A stretch of DNA of 45,661 nucleotides. Source: Alphaproteobacteria bacterium HGW-Alphaproteobacteria-18. Its GTDB lineage: Bacteria; Pseudomonadota; Alphaproteobacteria; Caulobacterales; Hyphomonadaceae. Within the stretch, counting starts at the first letter, position 1; every line of letters begins with the position of its first letter. A program made the translations under genes and the position numbers. This document shows positions 35,869 through 45,465 of the stretch, one piece after another. The notes beneath the pieces were generated by a model. The model saw only the letters and a list, made by a program, of their open reading frames with translations, did no database searches and was not told the origin of the DNA. The DNA is taken from contig PHEH01000017.1 in NCBI GenBank assembly GCA_002841155.1, positions 1-45,661 of the forward strand, read 5' to 3'.

Positions 35869-36246
35869 TCAGCCGCGCATCATGGTGCAGAGCTTGTTGC
35901 CGTCCGGGTCGCGCAGGTAGGCGAGGTAGAGTTTCATGCCATTGCCTTCGCGCCAGCCTGGCGGGTCTTCGATGGCGGTGCCGCCGGCTTCCACGCCGGC
36001 CTTGTGCCAGGCATCGGCCTGCTCGGTGGCGGTGACCGCGAAACCGATGGTGCCGCCATTGGCGTGGCAGGCGGGCTGGCCGTCGATCGGCGGAGTGACG
36101 AGGAACATGCTGCCATTGTGGATGTAGATCAGGCGGCCCTTGGGGTCCTGGATCGCCGGCTTGCCGCCGAGCGCGCCGAACAGGGCGTCATAGAATGCTT
36201 TCGATTTGCCGATGTCGTTAGACCCGACCATTACGTGACTGAACAT
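35869..36246 (-). CDS. VOC/glyoxalase-fold protein, 125 aa
   Basis: A single vicinal-oxygen-chelate domain: MFSHVMVGSNDIGKSKAFYDALF at the N-terminus, TIGFAVTATEQADAWHKAGVEAGG in the middle and YLAYLRDPDGNKLC at the C-terminus, the last being the usual metal-ligand strand with DPDGN. His4 and a C-terminal acidic residue are candidate ligands. GGAGGAAAC lies ideally before ATG 36246. The specific reaction is unknown. Confidence 0.88.
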   Translation of the reverse strand: MFSHVMVGSNDIGKSKAFYDALFGALGGKPAIQDPKGRLIYIHNGSMFLVTPPIDGQPACHANGGTIGFAVTATEQADAWHKAGVEAGGTAIEDPPGWREGNGMKLYLAYLRDPDGNKLCTMMRG

Positions 36247-36312
36247 TTTGTGTTTCCTCCGTTGGTATTTCAGTGTGAGTGTATGTCCTTGATCCCGCTG
36301 GGGGCCAAGGGC

Positions 36313-37029
36313 TCAAGTATCTTCATCCGCACGATTTGCGGTGAATTCGGTTTCTTCAAACAATCCTGTTTCACTATTTCGCAGATATGCAGTGCCCACC
36401 GGTGCGTCTATCAAGTGCAGCCAACTATCATCCTTGTTCAGCACTTTTCCAATCGCAATGTAGGTCGCGTTTGGTGTTTCATATTCTTCATCAGACAATA
36501 GCTCAACATCGGCTCGAATTCTCCATCCACTATCGGGATACCCGTCGCCGTCGCGCGTCATGTCGGGTTCCTCTCTGTAAAGATAACCGACACGCGCAGT
36601 GCCATCGACTACCTGACAGTCAACAAGGCAGCGATCCCATCTTTGTTTGCTGGGTACGTTAGGGAACCGATTTTCCTTGGATTTGTCCTTCCAGATATAG
36701 TCAATGACATGCCAACGTTTGCAACGGATCACGTCTCCATATTGAAGCTGCGGAATATCCAGTGGGACTGAATCAAGCTTGCCAGAGATGCCGTCTTCAG
36801 AGATGTCCAGCACCTCGAGCCAAAGGCGTTCAGCGTCATACTTGAGGCCAGCGGGAATGCTGCGGACAATGATTTTGACTGAATCTCCAGGTTCAATGGC
36901 TTGCAGTCTGTCAGAGTCGGGCAAGTAAAATGTGTAAGGGGAATCGATAGCAATTGGCCGTGGGTCGTCCAGGTCATACCGCCCGAAGATTCGGCGCCGG
37001 GCATTGTAGAGACGATCCTTCAGTCCCAT
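36313..37029 (-). CDS. DUF2314 / Imm33 (DUF2185)-like protein, candidate orphan immunity gene
   Basis: The product is 238 aa. The middle (WLEVLDISEDGISGKLDS... YGDVIRCKRWHVIDYIW) matches the DUF2314 pattern, W(V)xV(x)n-G-x-LdN-P-x-GD. The C-terminal half (ARVGYLYREEP, DSGWRI, then IGKVLNKDDSWLHLIDAPVG) matches the DUF2185/Imm33 pattern, known as an immunity family of polymorphic toxin systems. The DNA is clearly AT-richer than its neighbours. The start codon is 8 bp behind the frmA stop on the same strand. No toxin gene lies nearby. The assignment is from pattern memory, not a search. Confidence 0.65.
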   Translation of the reverse strand: MGLKDRLYNARRRIFGRYDLDDPRPIAIDSPYTFYLPDSDRLQAIEPGDSVKIIVRSIPAGLKYDAERLWLEVLDISEDGISGKLDSVPLDIPQLQYGDVIRCKRWHVIDYIWKDKSKENRFPNVPSKQRWDRCLVDCQVVDGTARVGYLYREEPDMTRDGDGYPDSGWRIRADVELLSDEEYETPNATYIAIGKVLNKDDSWLHLIDAPVGTAYLRNSETGLFEETEFTANRADEDT

Positions 37030-37037
37030 AGCTAAGT

Positions 37038-38144
<1,107 letters not shown>

Positions 38145-38214
38145 GGGGCAACTCCTGAGTTCGGCCTCCTAACTAGTCCGCTGCGCCGCCTTGGTCCACT
38201 CCCTGCGGCGTAGT

Positions 38215-39327
38215 CTATTCCGCCAGTGCGGCAGAGCCTTCATCGACGCGGATGCGCTGGGCGCGGTCGCCGAATGCTTCGAAGAGGAAGGCCTCTGTGC
38301 CGGTCAGCCAGGCCTGGCCGCCGAGGACGCAGAGTTCGTCAAAGAGGGCGGCGCGGCGGTCTGGATCGAGATGGGCGGCAGCTTCATCGAGCAGCAGCAG
38401 CGGGGAAGGGCCAGAGCCTCCGGCCGAGAGGGCGGTGGCCGAGGCGAGGACGAGGCCGATCAGCAGGGCTTTCTGCTGGCCGGTGGAGGCTTCGCCGGCA
38501 GGCGCGGCGGTCGGGCGGTGGATGACGGCAAGGTCTGTGCGGTGGGGGCCGGCGAGGGTGCGGCCGGCGCCGATGTCGCGGCGGCGGCCGCTGTGATAGG
38601 CATCGACCAGAAGGTCGAAGATCGTGCGGAAATCATCGCCCCTGAGGGCGGCGGCTTCGGCGGCGCCTTCCAGGGTGAGGTCGGCTTTCGGGAAATGGCC
38701 TTCGGGGCGCGCGTCGATGGCGATCTGCAGGGCTTCCAGAACGATGGCGCGGTTGATGGCCATTTCGGTGCCCGCTTCGGCAAGGCGCGCCTCGATGGCA
38801 TCGGCCCAGGCGGGGTCAACATGGCCGCGCTCGATCAGGGCGTTGCGTTCGGCCAGGGCCTTCTCATAGCGCGCGGAGGCTTTGCCATGGGCGGGCAGAT
38901 GGGCGAGCACCAGCCGGTCGAAGAAGCGGCGCCGGTCGGACGCGCCGCCCCGGAACACGCCGTCCATCGCCGGGGTGAGCCAGACGATGCGCACGCGCTC
39001 GGCGAGATCCCCCGGCGTGGCGGGGGCGCCGTCGATGCGCACGGTGCGTTTGGCCGCGCCGGCAGTGTCCAGCGTGATCGAGATTTTCTGCTCATCGTCG
39101 AGCGTGGCGGCGAGCGCCCAGCCGCCGGGGGCGTCGCGCCGGGTCATCTCGGAGAGCTGCGCGCTGCGCAGGCCGCGGCCCGGCCCGAACTGGCTGACGG
39201 CTTCGAGAAGGTTTGTCTTGCCCGCGCCATTGGAGCCGTAAAGGCAGACCGGCCGCGCATCGAGGCGCAGCGTCAGGCCCGCATAGTTGCGGAAGTCCGT
39301 CAGGCTGAGGCGGGTGAGGGCGGTCAT
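38215..39327 (-). CDS. recF: DNA replication and repair protein RecF
   Basis: The product is 370 aa. It opens with LTRLSLTDFRNY and Walker A GSNGAGKTN (31-39). The signature STGQQKALLIGLVLA and Walker B LLLLDEAAAHLD lie near the C-terminus. It is an SMC-like ATPase that helps load RecA at gaps via RecFOR. It starts 50 bp after the dnaN stop on the same strand, so dnaN and recF are likely cotranscribed. The next gene downstream is frmA, not gyrB. Confidence 0.96.
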   Translation of the reverse strand: MTALTRLSLTDFRNYAGLTLRLDARPVCLYGSNGAGKTNLLEAVSQFGPGRGLRSAQLSEMTRRDAPGGWALAATLDDEQKISITLDTAGAAKRTVRIDGAPATPGDLAERVRIVWLTPAMDGVFRGGASDRRRFFDRLVLAHLPAHGKASARYEKALAERNALIERGHVDPAWADAIEARLAEAGTEMAINRAIVLEALQIAIDARPEGHFPKADLTLEGAAEAAALRGDDFRTIFDLLVDAYHSGRRRDIGAGRTLAGPHRTDLAVIHRPTAAPAGEASTGQQKALLIGLVLASATALSAGGSGPSPLLLLDEAAAHLDPDRRAALFDELCVLGGQAWLTGTEAFLFEAFGDRAQRIRVDEGSAALAE

Positions 39328-39377
39328 GAAGCTCTCCCGCCGCCATTGCCGGGCGGGGTGTCTCCGCTCGAAAGCGG

Positions 39378-40499
39378 TTACACCCGCAGCGGCATCACCA
39401 CAAACCGGGCTGAGTCGTCCGACGGATCGAGCACAAGCGCGGGCGAGGCGGGGTCGTTGAACATGAACTCCACTTCGGGCGACTCGATCTGGCTGGCGAT
39501 GTCGAGCAGGTATTTGGCGTTGAAGCCGATTTCCATCGGATCAGCGTCATACTCTGCTTCGATCTCTTCATTGCCCGCGCCGGTTTCGGCATGGTTCACC
39601 GCCAGGGTGAGGCGGCCATTGGAAACCGAGAGCTTCACCGAGCGCGAGCGCTCTGCCGACACGGTGGAGACGCGGTCAACGGCGGCCTCGAAGGCCTTGT
39701 TGTCGACGGTCATCTTCTTGTCGTTCCCCTTGGGGATGACGCGGGCATAATCGGGGAAGGAGCCGTCGATGAGTTTGGAGGTGAGCACCGCGCGGCCGGC
39801 GCGCAGGATGATCTTGGTGTCGGAGACTTCGATCTCGACATCCTCGTCCAGCCCGTCGACCAGGCGGCGGGCTTCGCCGACCGTCTTGCGGGGCACGATG
39901 ACGCCGGTGAGTTTTTCGGCGCCCTTGGGGGCTTTGAGCTCAGCCAGAGCGAGGCGGTGGCCATCGGTGGCGACGGTGCGCAGCACGGCCGAGCCATCAT
40001 CGGCCTTGGCGGCGTGAAGATAGATGCCGTTGAGATAATAGCGGGTCTCTTCGGTGGAGATCGCAAAGCGCGTCTTGTCGATCAGGCGCGCGAAATCCTT
40101 GGCGGGGATCTTGAAGCTGACGGCGCCTTCATCGGGCGTCATCGTCTGGAAGTCGGCGGCCGGAAGGGTTGGCAGTTCGAATTGCGAGCGGCCGGCGGTG
40201 ATCAGGAGGCGCTGTGAGTCCGGGTTCAGCTCCAGCTCCACCTCGGCGCCCGAAGGCAGCTTGCGCACGACATCAAACAGCGTGCCGGCCGGGGCGGTGA
40301 CAGCGCCGGGCTTGGACACTTTGGCTTCGGCGGAGTCGACGGCCTCGATGTCAAGGTCGGTGGCGGTGAGCTTCAGCGCCCCCGCCGTTGCCTCAAGCAG
40401 GACGTTTGAGAGAATTGGAATTGTCGTCCGGCGCTCGACAATGTTCTGAACATGGCTGAGGGCGTCCAGAAGGTCTCCGCGTTCGATCGTCAGTTTCAT
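39378..40499 (-). CDS. dnaN: DNA polymerase III beta sliding clamp
   Basis: The product is 373 aa. It begins MKLTIERGDLLDALSHVQNIVERRTTIPILSN, the standard clamp opening, and ends with FVVMPLRV, the typical VxPMRx-like tail. Three clamp domains are present throughout. Start 40499 is chosen by family alignment; an ATG at 40511 adds four residues (MDET). It tethers the replicative polymerase to DNA. It lies 183 bp downstream of dnaA; the gap holds a GC hairpin. Confidence 0.97.
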   Translation of the reverse strand: MKLTIERGDLLDALSHVQNIVERRTTIPILSNVLLEATAGALKLTATDLDIEAVDSAEAKVSKPGAVTAPAGTLFDVVRKLPSGAEVELELNPDSQRLLITAGRSQFELPTLPAADFQTMTPDEGAVSFKIPAKDFARLIDKTRFAISTEETRYYLNGIYLHAAKADDGSAVLRTVATDGHRLALAELKAPKGAEKLTGVIVPRKTVGEARRLVDGLDEDVEIEVSDTKIILRAGRAVLTSKLIDGSFPDYARVIPKGNDKKMTVDNKAFEAAVDRVSTVSAERSRSVKLSVSNGRLTLAVNHAETGAGNEEIEAEYDADPMEIGFNAKYLLDIASQIESPEVEFMFNDPASPALVLDPSDDSARFVVMPLRV

Positions 40500-40594
40500 C
40501 GTCTCATCCATTCATCATGGGACCGGCCAGGCCCCGCTTCGTCGTCATCGCCGGGTTGTGTATGGAGTCTGTTCCGTCAGGCAAGACGGGAATC

Positions 40595-40619
40595 AGCCCA
40601 CTCCGGACAGGAGCGGGCT
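40595..40619 (-). terminator. Hairpin between dnaA and dnaN
   Basis: On the minus strand AGCCCGCTCC pairs with GGAGTGGGCT (one G-U pair) around five bases, about 65 bases past the dnaA stop. No T-run follows. It may attenuate rather than stop transcription into dnaN. Confidence 0.4.
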
Positions 40620-40682
40620 GATGAGCCTTAACGAAGTTGCAGGAAAAGCCAAGCGCCCGGCGGCCCGCGCGCTGAAATTGAC

Positions 40683-42137
40683 TCAGATTTGTCCGCTTTC
40701 CATCAACTCCAGAACCACGGTCTGGACACGCGCAATGTCTGCGGTAAGTTCCTGGTCCTTGCCGAGATCCCCATCCATACGCCGGTAGGCGTAAAGAACT
40801 GTGGTGTGGTCACGTTTGCCGAAGGCGCGGCCGATCTGGGGGAAGGATTTCCGCGTCATGGTCCGGCAGAGATACATCGCAATCTGACGGGGATAGACGA
40901 AGCCGCGCATCTTGCTCGGGCCTTCAAGGTCGGTCTTGGCGATCGGGAACACTTTCAGCGTGGCGCGCTTGATCACGTCGATCGAGGGTTCGCGCTGCTC
41001 GCCGGCATGCCGGCGGATGATGCGGTCCAGCATCTCCATCGTCGGGGCCCGGTCCCCGAAGCCTGCCTCGGTGTAGAGGCTCCACACCGCGCCGGTCAGT
41101 TCGCGGCCGGGGCCACGGATGCCGTTATTGAGGCGCTGCATCATCTCGTCCGTCAGCACGAAGGCCGGGTGGTTCTCGGCGATATGACCGGCCAGGCGTG
41201 TCAGGATCTCGCGGCGCATCTCTGCGTCGGGCGGGGCGACCTCCACGGCTGTGGCGCCCTTGATCTCGCTGCGCATCCGCTGGCCAAAGCCGGCGGCGTC
41301 GCCGGGCGCGGAGTCACCGACCAGCACAACCTGACCGCCATTGGAGGTCACTTCGCGGATGTTCTGATAGAGCTCTGCTTCCGTGCCGGGCTTGCCGGCA
41401 ATGCGGTGGAGGTCGTCGATCAGCAGGATCGAGGCGGCCCGCAGGCGCTTCTTGAGGTCGCTCGTGTCACGCGCTTTGACGCCGTCCAGATAGGCCGACA
41501 TGAATTCCTCAGCGGTCAGGTAGACGATCCGGCGCGAGGTATCGCGGCGGGCCGCTTCCAGACGGAGCGCCTGCATGAGGTGAGTCTTGCCCGTGCCGGG
41601 CGGGCCATAGATCAGCGTGGTCGCCGTACCGGCCGGAAGGCCTGCCGCAATGCGCTTTGCCAGCGTTACGGCGATCTCGTTGGACGGGCCGGTGACCAGC
41701 GTATCGAAGGTCATCGCCGGGCCAGCGCCAGAAGAGGTCGCAGGCGCCTGCGGCTCAGCCGGAGCTGGCGCAACAGCGACAGCCCAAGGGTCATCGACAA
41801 GATCCCGCAGGTCTGCCGGAGCATTCCGCCAACAGATCAATTTGAGAGCGCGTTCCGCCGGATCAGCGGCGGCCCAAAGCTTCTCGATCACGCGCAGATG
41901 CTGGCTGCTGACGCGGTCGAAGGCCAGCGGATCGCGGGCGGCAACAATCATTTCGCCATTGTGCTCTGCGACGACGCGAAGGTCCTCGATCCAGCGGCTA
42001 AATTCAGATTCTGCGATTTTGTCCCGAAGGACATCGCGTACTTCATTCCAAATCATGTGACCTGTCGCTTCAAAAGCGTCGCTGCCTTCTATCGCCTCTA
42101 ATCCAAAAGGCGAGACAGTCATTTCGTTTCGGTCCAT
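40683..42137 (-). CDS. dnaA: Chromosomal replication initiator DnaA (divergent ATPase domain)
   Basis: The product is 484 aa. Domain I is recognisable (IWNEVRDVLRDKIAESEFSRWI), followed by a short Ala/Pro linker. The AAA+ domain has Walker A GPPGTGKTHL (about 178-187) instead of the usual GGVGLGKTHL, Walker B LLIDDLHRI instead of IDDIQF, and LVGDSAPGDAAG where TSDRPP is expected. Domain IV is canonical: RQIAMYLCRTMTRKSFPQIG and the box-recognition motif GKRDHTTVLYA. It is therefore the initiator, not Hda (which lacks domain IV). ATG 42137 is chosen; a GTG directly before it is possible. The upstream 550 bp is AT-rich and gene-free. Confidence 0.92.
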   Translation of the reverse strand: MDRNEMTVSPFGLEAIEGSDAFEATGHMIWNEVRDVLRDKIAESEFSRWIEDLRVVAEHNGEMIVAARDPLAFDRVSSQHLRVIEKLWAAADPAERALKLICWRNAPADLRDLVDDPWAVAVAPAPAEPQAPATSSGAGPAMTFDTLVTGPSNEIAVTLAKRIAAGLPAGTATTLIYGPPGTGKTHLMQALRLEAARRDTSRRIVYLTAEEFMSAYLDGVKARDTSDLKKRLRAASILLIDDLHRIAGKPGTEAELYQNIREVTSNGGQVVLVGDSAPGDAAGFGQRMRSEIKGATAVEVAPPDAEMRREILTRLAGHIAENHPAFVLTDEMMQRLNNGIRGPGRELTGAVWSLYTEAGFGDRAPTMEMLDRIIRRHAGEQREPSIDVIKRATLKVFPIAKTDLEGPSKMRGFVYPRQIAMYLCRTMTRKSFPQIGRAFGKRDHTTVLYAYRRMDGDLGKDQELTADIARVQTVVLELMESGQI

Positions 42138-42687
42138 CACCGAGCCCCGTTTCTAATTATGATCGCTCATTCCAGCCAGTACACGACACACCCGGCAGGC
42201 CCCCGCCTGAAACACAAAAAACTCTGTACCGGGACTAAATTGGCTGGTATAGAGAAATTATTCCGAGGGGATTTTTCTGGCAAGTACTAACTTTTTTTGA
42301 CAGCCGCATTTCTCGTGTTGACACCCCGGTCTGCGAAAAAAAATCAGCGGAAATTCATCTGACTGGCCTTGTGAATCTTTTTTGAAGTGATTGCCCGCTT
42401 ACTTTTGTTCGCTTCTGTTCTGTCAATACGGAAAGGCGACTCAACCCTGTGGAATACACGATTGTTGATGCTCATCTGGCAGGGGGGCAACATAGCGGGG
42501 CAGCGCTGCGGAAACCGCACGACAAAACGTCCCTGAGCCAAAAGGCACAGGAATTGAGGCGCTCAATCAAAAGATGAAATCAGGATCGCCTAGAGGGGTG
42601 CCCGAAAGAAAAACCCGCCGGGCGAACTACCGGGCGGGCCATCTTTTCAGCTGCCGTTGAAAGCCGGCAGCGGGCTTGACGTTAGCC
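42138..42687. other. AT-rich dnaA-rpsT intergenic region
   Basis: These 550 bases hold no gene. A/T runs cluster at 42200-42420 (CTTTTTTTGAC, GCGAAAAAAAATC, AATCTTTTTTG). Two CcrM-type GANTC sites occur at 42373-42377 and 42438-42442. The dnaA promoter must lie here. The only DnaA-box-like 9-mer noticed, TGTGGAATA near 42450, matches TGTGGATAA at 7 of 9 positions. It is a candidate origin by position only. Confidence 0.5.
42608..42639 (-). terminator. Rho-independent terminator of rpsT
   Basis: On the minus strand CCCGCCCGG pairs with CCCGGCGGG (one internal mismatch) around a 7-base loop and is followed by TTTTTC. It lies about 50 bases past the rpsT stop. A second perfect 7-bp hairpin (GCTGCCG 42650-42656 with CGGCAGC 42665-42671) precedes it. 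It isolates rpsT transcription from dnaA. Confidence 0.82.
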
Positions 42688-42951
42688 TCAGGCCATTGCC
42701 TTGACGCGGGCCGAAAGGCGCGAAACCTTGCGGGAAGCCGTGTTCTTGTGGGTAACGCCTTTGGTAACCGAACGCATGATTTCCGGCTGCGCTACTTTCA
42801 GGGCTTCCTGAGCAGCAGGCTTGTCACCAGATGCGATCGCTTCCTCTACCTTGCGAACAAAGGTGCGCACGCGCGAGCGGCGGGCTTTGTTCACATCGGT
42901 GCGCGCAGCGATCTTGCGCACCATTTTCTTGGCTGAGCGGGTATTCGCCAT
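42688..42951 (-). CDS. rpsT: 30S ribosomal protein S20
   Basis: The product is 87 aa, the standard S20 size. [13 protein letters not shown] at the N-terminus and [22 protein letters not shown] at the C-terminus are diagnostic, and the protein is strongly basic. It binds 16S rRNA in small-subunit assembly. AGGAG lies 7 bases before ATG 42951. rpsT next to dnaA is a familiar Caulobacterales-type order. Confidence 0.98.
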   Translation of the reverse strand: MANTRSAKKMVRKIAARTDVNKARRSRVRTFVRKVEEAIASGDKPAAQEALKVAQPEIMRSVTKGVTHKNTASRKVSRLSARVKAMA

Positions 42952-43068
42952 AACAAACTCCTGGCGCCCGGCGGGATGTCCCTCGGGCAGAAGGCGCGGA
43001 GATACATAAACGGCCCTCGGGCGTCAACCGTCATCGTGACGGAAAAGCAGCCTTTTCGCCTGCGCCGG

Positions 43069-43851
43069 TCAGCGATCCCGGAAATGCGCCGAGCGCTTTT
43101 CCACATAGGCTTTCATGCCTTCTTTCTGATCGTCAGTGGCAAAAAGCGACTGGAACAGGCGGCGTTCGAACTGAATCCCCTGTGAAAGCGGGGTTTCGAA
43201 GGCGGCATTGATCGCCTCTTTGGTCATCATGGCGGCGGCGCGGGGCATCGCGGCGATGGTGGCGGCGAGGGATTTGGCCTCGGTCAGCAGGTCGTCGGCC
43301 GGGACGATCCGTGCCACCAGGCCGCAACGTTCAGCCTCTTCGGCCTCCATCATGCGGCCGGTGAGGCAGAGTTCCATCGCCTTGGATTTGCCCACAGCGC
43401 GCGTGAGGCGCTGTGTGGCGCCGGCGCCCGGCATGACGCCGAGGCGGATTTCGGGCTGGCCGAAGCGGGCATTGTCGCCAGCCAGGATGATGTCGCACAT
43501 CATCGCCAGCTCACAGCCGCCGCCGATGGCATAGCCGCCGACGGCCGCGATGATCGGCTTGCGCGCCCGTGCGGCGCGTTCCCAGTTCCGGGTGATGAAG
43601 TCTTCGTAATAGGTCTGGGGGAAGGTCTTGGACTGGATCTCGCGGACATCTGCGCCGCCGGAGAAGGCGCGCTTGGTGCCCGTCAGGATGATGCAGAGGA
43701 TGGCGTCGTCGGCTTCAAACCGGTCGAGCGCCTGGGTCAGTTCCGTCATCATCTCCTCGCAGAGGGCGTTGAGGCTCTCCGCGCGGTTCATCTGGATAAG
43801 GGCGTAACCATCCTCGGTGTTCACTTCGGTGATGAGGGTTTTATAGGCCAT
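43069..43851 (-). CDS. Enoyl-CoA hydratase/isomerase (crotonase family)
   Basis: The product is 260 aa. Oxyanion-hole segments are FSGGADVREIQ and AVGGYAIGGGCELAMMCDI. The two catalytic glutamates are in GGGCELA and FGQPEIRLGVMPGAGATQRL, both present as in true enoyl-CoA hydratases. It hydrates trans-2-enoyl-CoA in fatty-acid beta-oxidation, although chain-length preference cannot be read. The start at 43851 has AAGGA 7-8 bases upstream; an in-frame extension to 43998 is not family-like. It stands upstream of rpsT on the same strand. Confidence 0.94.
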   Translation of the reverse strand: MAYKTLITEVNTEDGYALIQMNRAESLNALCEEMMTELTQALDRFEADDAILCIILTGTKRAFSGGADVREIQSKTFPQTYYEDFITRNWERAARARKPIIAAVGGYAIGGGCELAMMCDIILAGDNARFGQPEIRLGVMPGAGATQRLTRAVGKSKAMELCLTGRMMEAEEAERCGLVARIVPADDLLTEAKSLAATIAAMPRAAAMMTKEAINAAFETPLSQGIQFERRLFQSLFATDDQKEGMKAYVEKRSAHFRDR

Positions 43852-44100
43852 GACGGGTCCTTGAAGGGGAAGGGCGGTCTCTTGTCCGCCGGGTTCTTCT
43901 GGTGTGTTGGGTGGTCGCTGCGGGCTCGTGTCGGTCTGGCCACAGGATGGGCCGGTCAGGATAACGTGCAGTGGTGGTGCGGGGCGGGGCCTCAGCAATT
44001 GTGGCGATCTCGGGGCGGCGTATACGCCTGCATGAACACTTTGTCACCCCACGGGCCTGTAGCCTGTCCAAGCCCCTGCCACAGGCCTATATCCGGTAGC

Positions 44101-45465
44101 ATGAGCCAGCCCCCTTCCGACACATTCGATCCTGAACGCAACCGCCTCTCCGGGCGGATTGCCCGCACCGCCAAGGTGGGCGCCAATCTCTCCGGCGCGG
44201 GGCTGACCTTTGCGGCCCAGTCCCTGTTTGGCGGCGACAAGGGGGATGAGCGCATTGCCAGGGCAATGGCCGCGGCGCTGGGCAAGTCCAAGGGGCCGCT
44301 GATGAAGGTGGCGCAGATGGTCTCCACTGTGCCTGACCTCTTGCCGCCCGAATATGCCGCCGAGTTTGCCAAGCTTCAGGCCGAGGCCCCGGCGATGGGC
44401 TGGCCGTTCGTGAAGCGGCGGATGCGAGCGGAGCTCGGCGCGGACTGGGAAGGCCGGTTTGCCGGGTTCGGCAAGGAGGCGAGCCACGCCGCTTCGCTCG
44501 GCCAGGTCCACGCCGCCACGCTGCATGATGGCCGCAAGGTTGCCTGCAAGCTGCAATATCCGGACATGGCGAGCGCGGTGGAGTCCGATATCGGACAGCT
44601 GCGGACACTTCTGGGCCTCTTCAAGCGCATGGATGGCTCGATTGATGCCGATGAGATGGTCGAGGAGATCACCGACCGCCTGCGCGAGGAACTCGATTAT
44701 GAGCGCGAGGCCAAACATATGGCGCTCTACCGGGACATGCTTGCGGACAAGGCGTTCATCACCTGCCCCGAGCCTGTCGCCGAGCTTTCCACGGCGCGCC
44801 TGATCACCATGACCTGGATGGAGGGCGCGCGGCTCGATGCCTTTGAGGGCGCGCCGCAGGCGACCCGCAACCAGATTGCCGAGATGCTGTTCTGGACCTG
44901 GTGGGCGCCGATGAACTCCTATGCCGTGATCCATGGCGACCCGCACCTTGGCAATTATCAGGTGACCGGCGGCGGGGCGGGGATCAACCTTCTGGACTTT
45001 GGCTGTGTGCGCATCTTTCCGCCCGCCTTTGTGGCGGGCGTCGTCGATCTCTACCGGGCGATGCTGCATGATGATTTTGATGCGGCCTACGCCGCCTATG
45101 AAGCCTGGGGCTTTCAGAACCTCTCGCGGGAGCTGGTGGAGGTGCTGAATGTCTGGGCGCGGTTTATCTATGGCCCGATCATCGACAACCGGGTGCGCAC
45201 GGTGGCGGACGGGGTGTCGGCGGGCGAATATGGCCGCAAGGAAGCGTTTCGCGTGCGCCAGCTGCTGAAGGAGAAGGGGCCGGTGAAGATCCCGCGCGAG
45301 TTCGTGTTCATGGACCGCGCCGCCATCGGCCTGGGCGCGGCGTATCTCCGCCTCGGGGCGGAGCTGAATTTCCATGAGCTGTTCGAGCAGAGCCTTGAGG
45401 GGTTTTCGGTGGAGAAGGTTGCTGCGCGGCAAGCTGAGGCGCTGGGCCGGGCGGGGTTGGGCTGA
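44101..45465 (+). CDS. AarF/ABC1/UbiB-family atypical kinase
   Basis: The product is 454 aa. It has the ABC1 fold with GPLMKVAQMVSTVPDLLPPE, where the family KxGQ motif reads KVAQ; the Ala-rich loop with ASLGQVHAATLHDGRKVACKLQ (invariant Lys in the last strand); EELDYEREAKHM; HGDPHLGNYQV (catalytic Asp and Asn); and LLDFGCVR (metal-binding DFG). There is no C-terminal hydrophobic tail like that of E. coli UbiB. Members support ubiquinone synthesis or lipid homeostasis through ATPase activity. The ATG at 44101 is chosen by family start; the upstream frame is non-conserved. It is divergent from the enoyl-CoA hydratase across 249 bp. Confidence 0.9.
   Translation: MSQPPSDTFDPERNRLSGRIARTAKVGANLSGAGLTFAAQSLFGGDKGDERIARAMAAALGKSKGPLMKVAQMVSTVPDLLPPEYAAEFAKLQAEAPAMGWPFVKRRMRAELGADWEGRFAGFGKEASHAASLGQVHAATLHDGRKVACKLQYPDMASAVESDIGQLRTLLGLFKRMDGSIDADEMVEEITDRLREELDYEREAKHMALYRDMLADKAFITCPEPVAELSTARLITMTWMEGARLDAFEGAPQATRNQIAEMLFWTWWAPMNSYAVIHGDPHLGNYQVTGGGAGINLLDFGCVRIFPPAFVAGVVDLYRAMLHDDFDAAYAAYEAWGFQNLSRELVEVLNVWARFIYGPIIDNRVRTVADGVSAGEYGRKEAFRVRQLLKEKGPVKIPREFVFMDRAAIGLGAAYLRLGAELNFHELFEQSLEGFSVEKVAARQAEALGRAGLG

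Noticed and set aside
38191..39750. 519-codon open frame antisense to recF and dnaN
   Set aside because: It spans two clear genes on the other strand, is Gly/Ala/Arg-rich and has no recognisable domain.
42297..42323. Two TTGACA hexamers as -35 elements
   Set aside because: They face rightward, away from dnaA, with no matching -10 at 16-18 bases and no rightward gene nearby.
42445..42456. DnaA box TGTGGAATA
   Set aside because: Two mismatches to TGTGGATAA and no cluster of similar sites, so not called as a box.
44044..45432. 462-codon open frame antisense to the AarF-family gene
   Set aside because: The plus-strand product has all kinase motifs. The antisense product is His/Arg-rich without domains.
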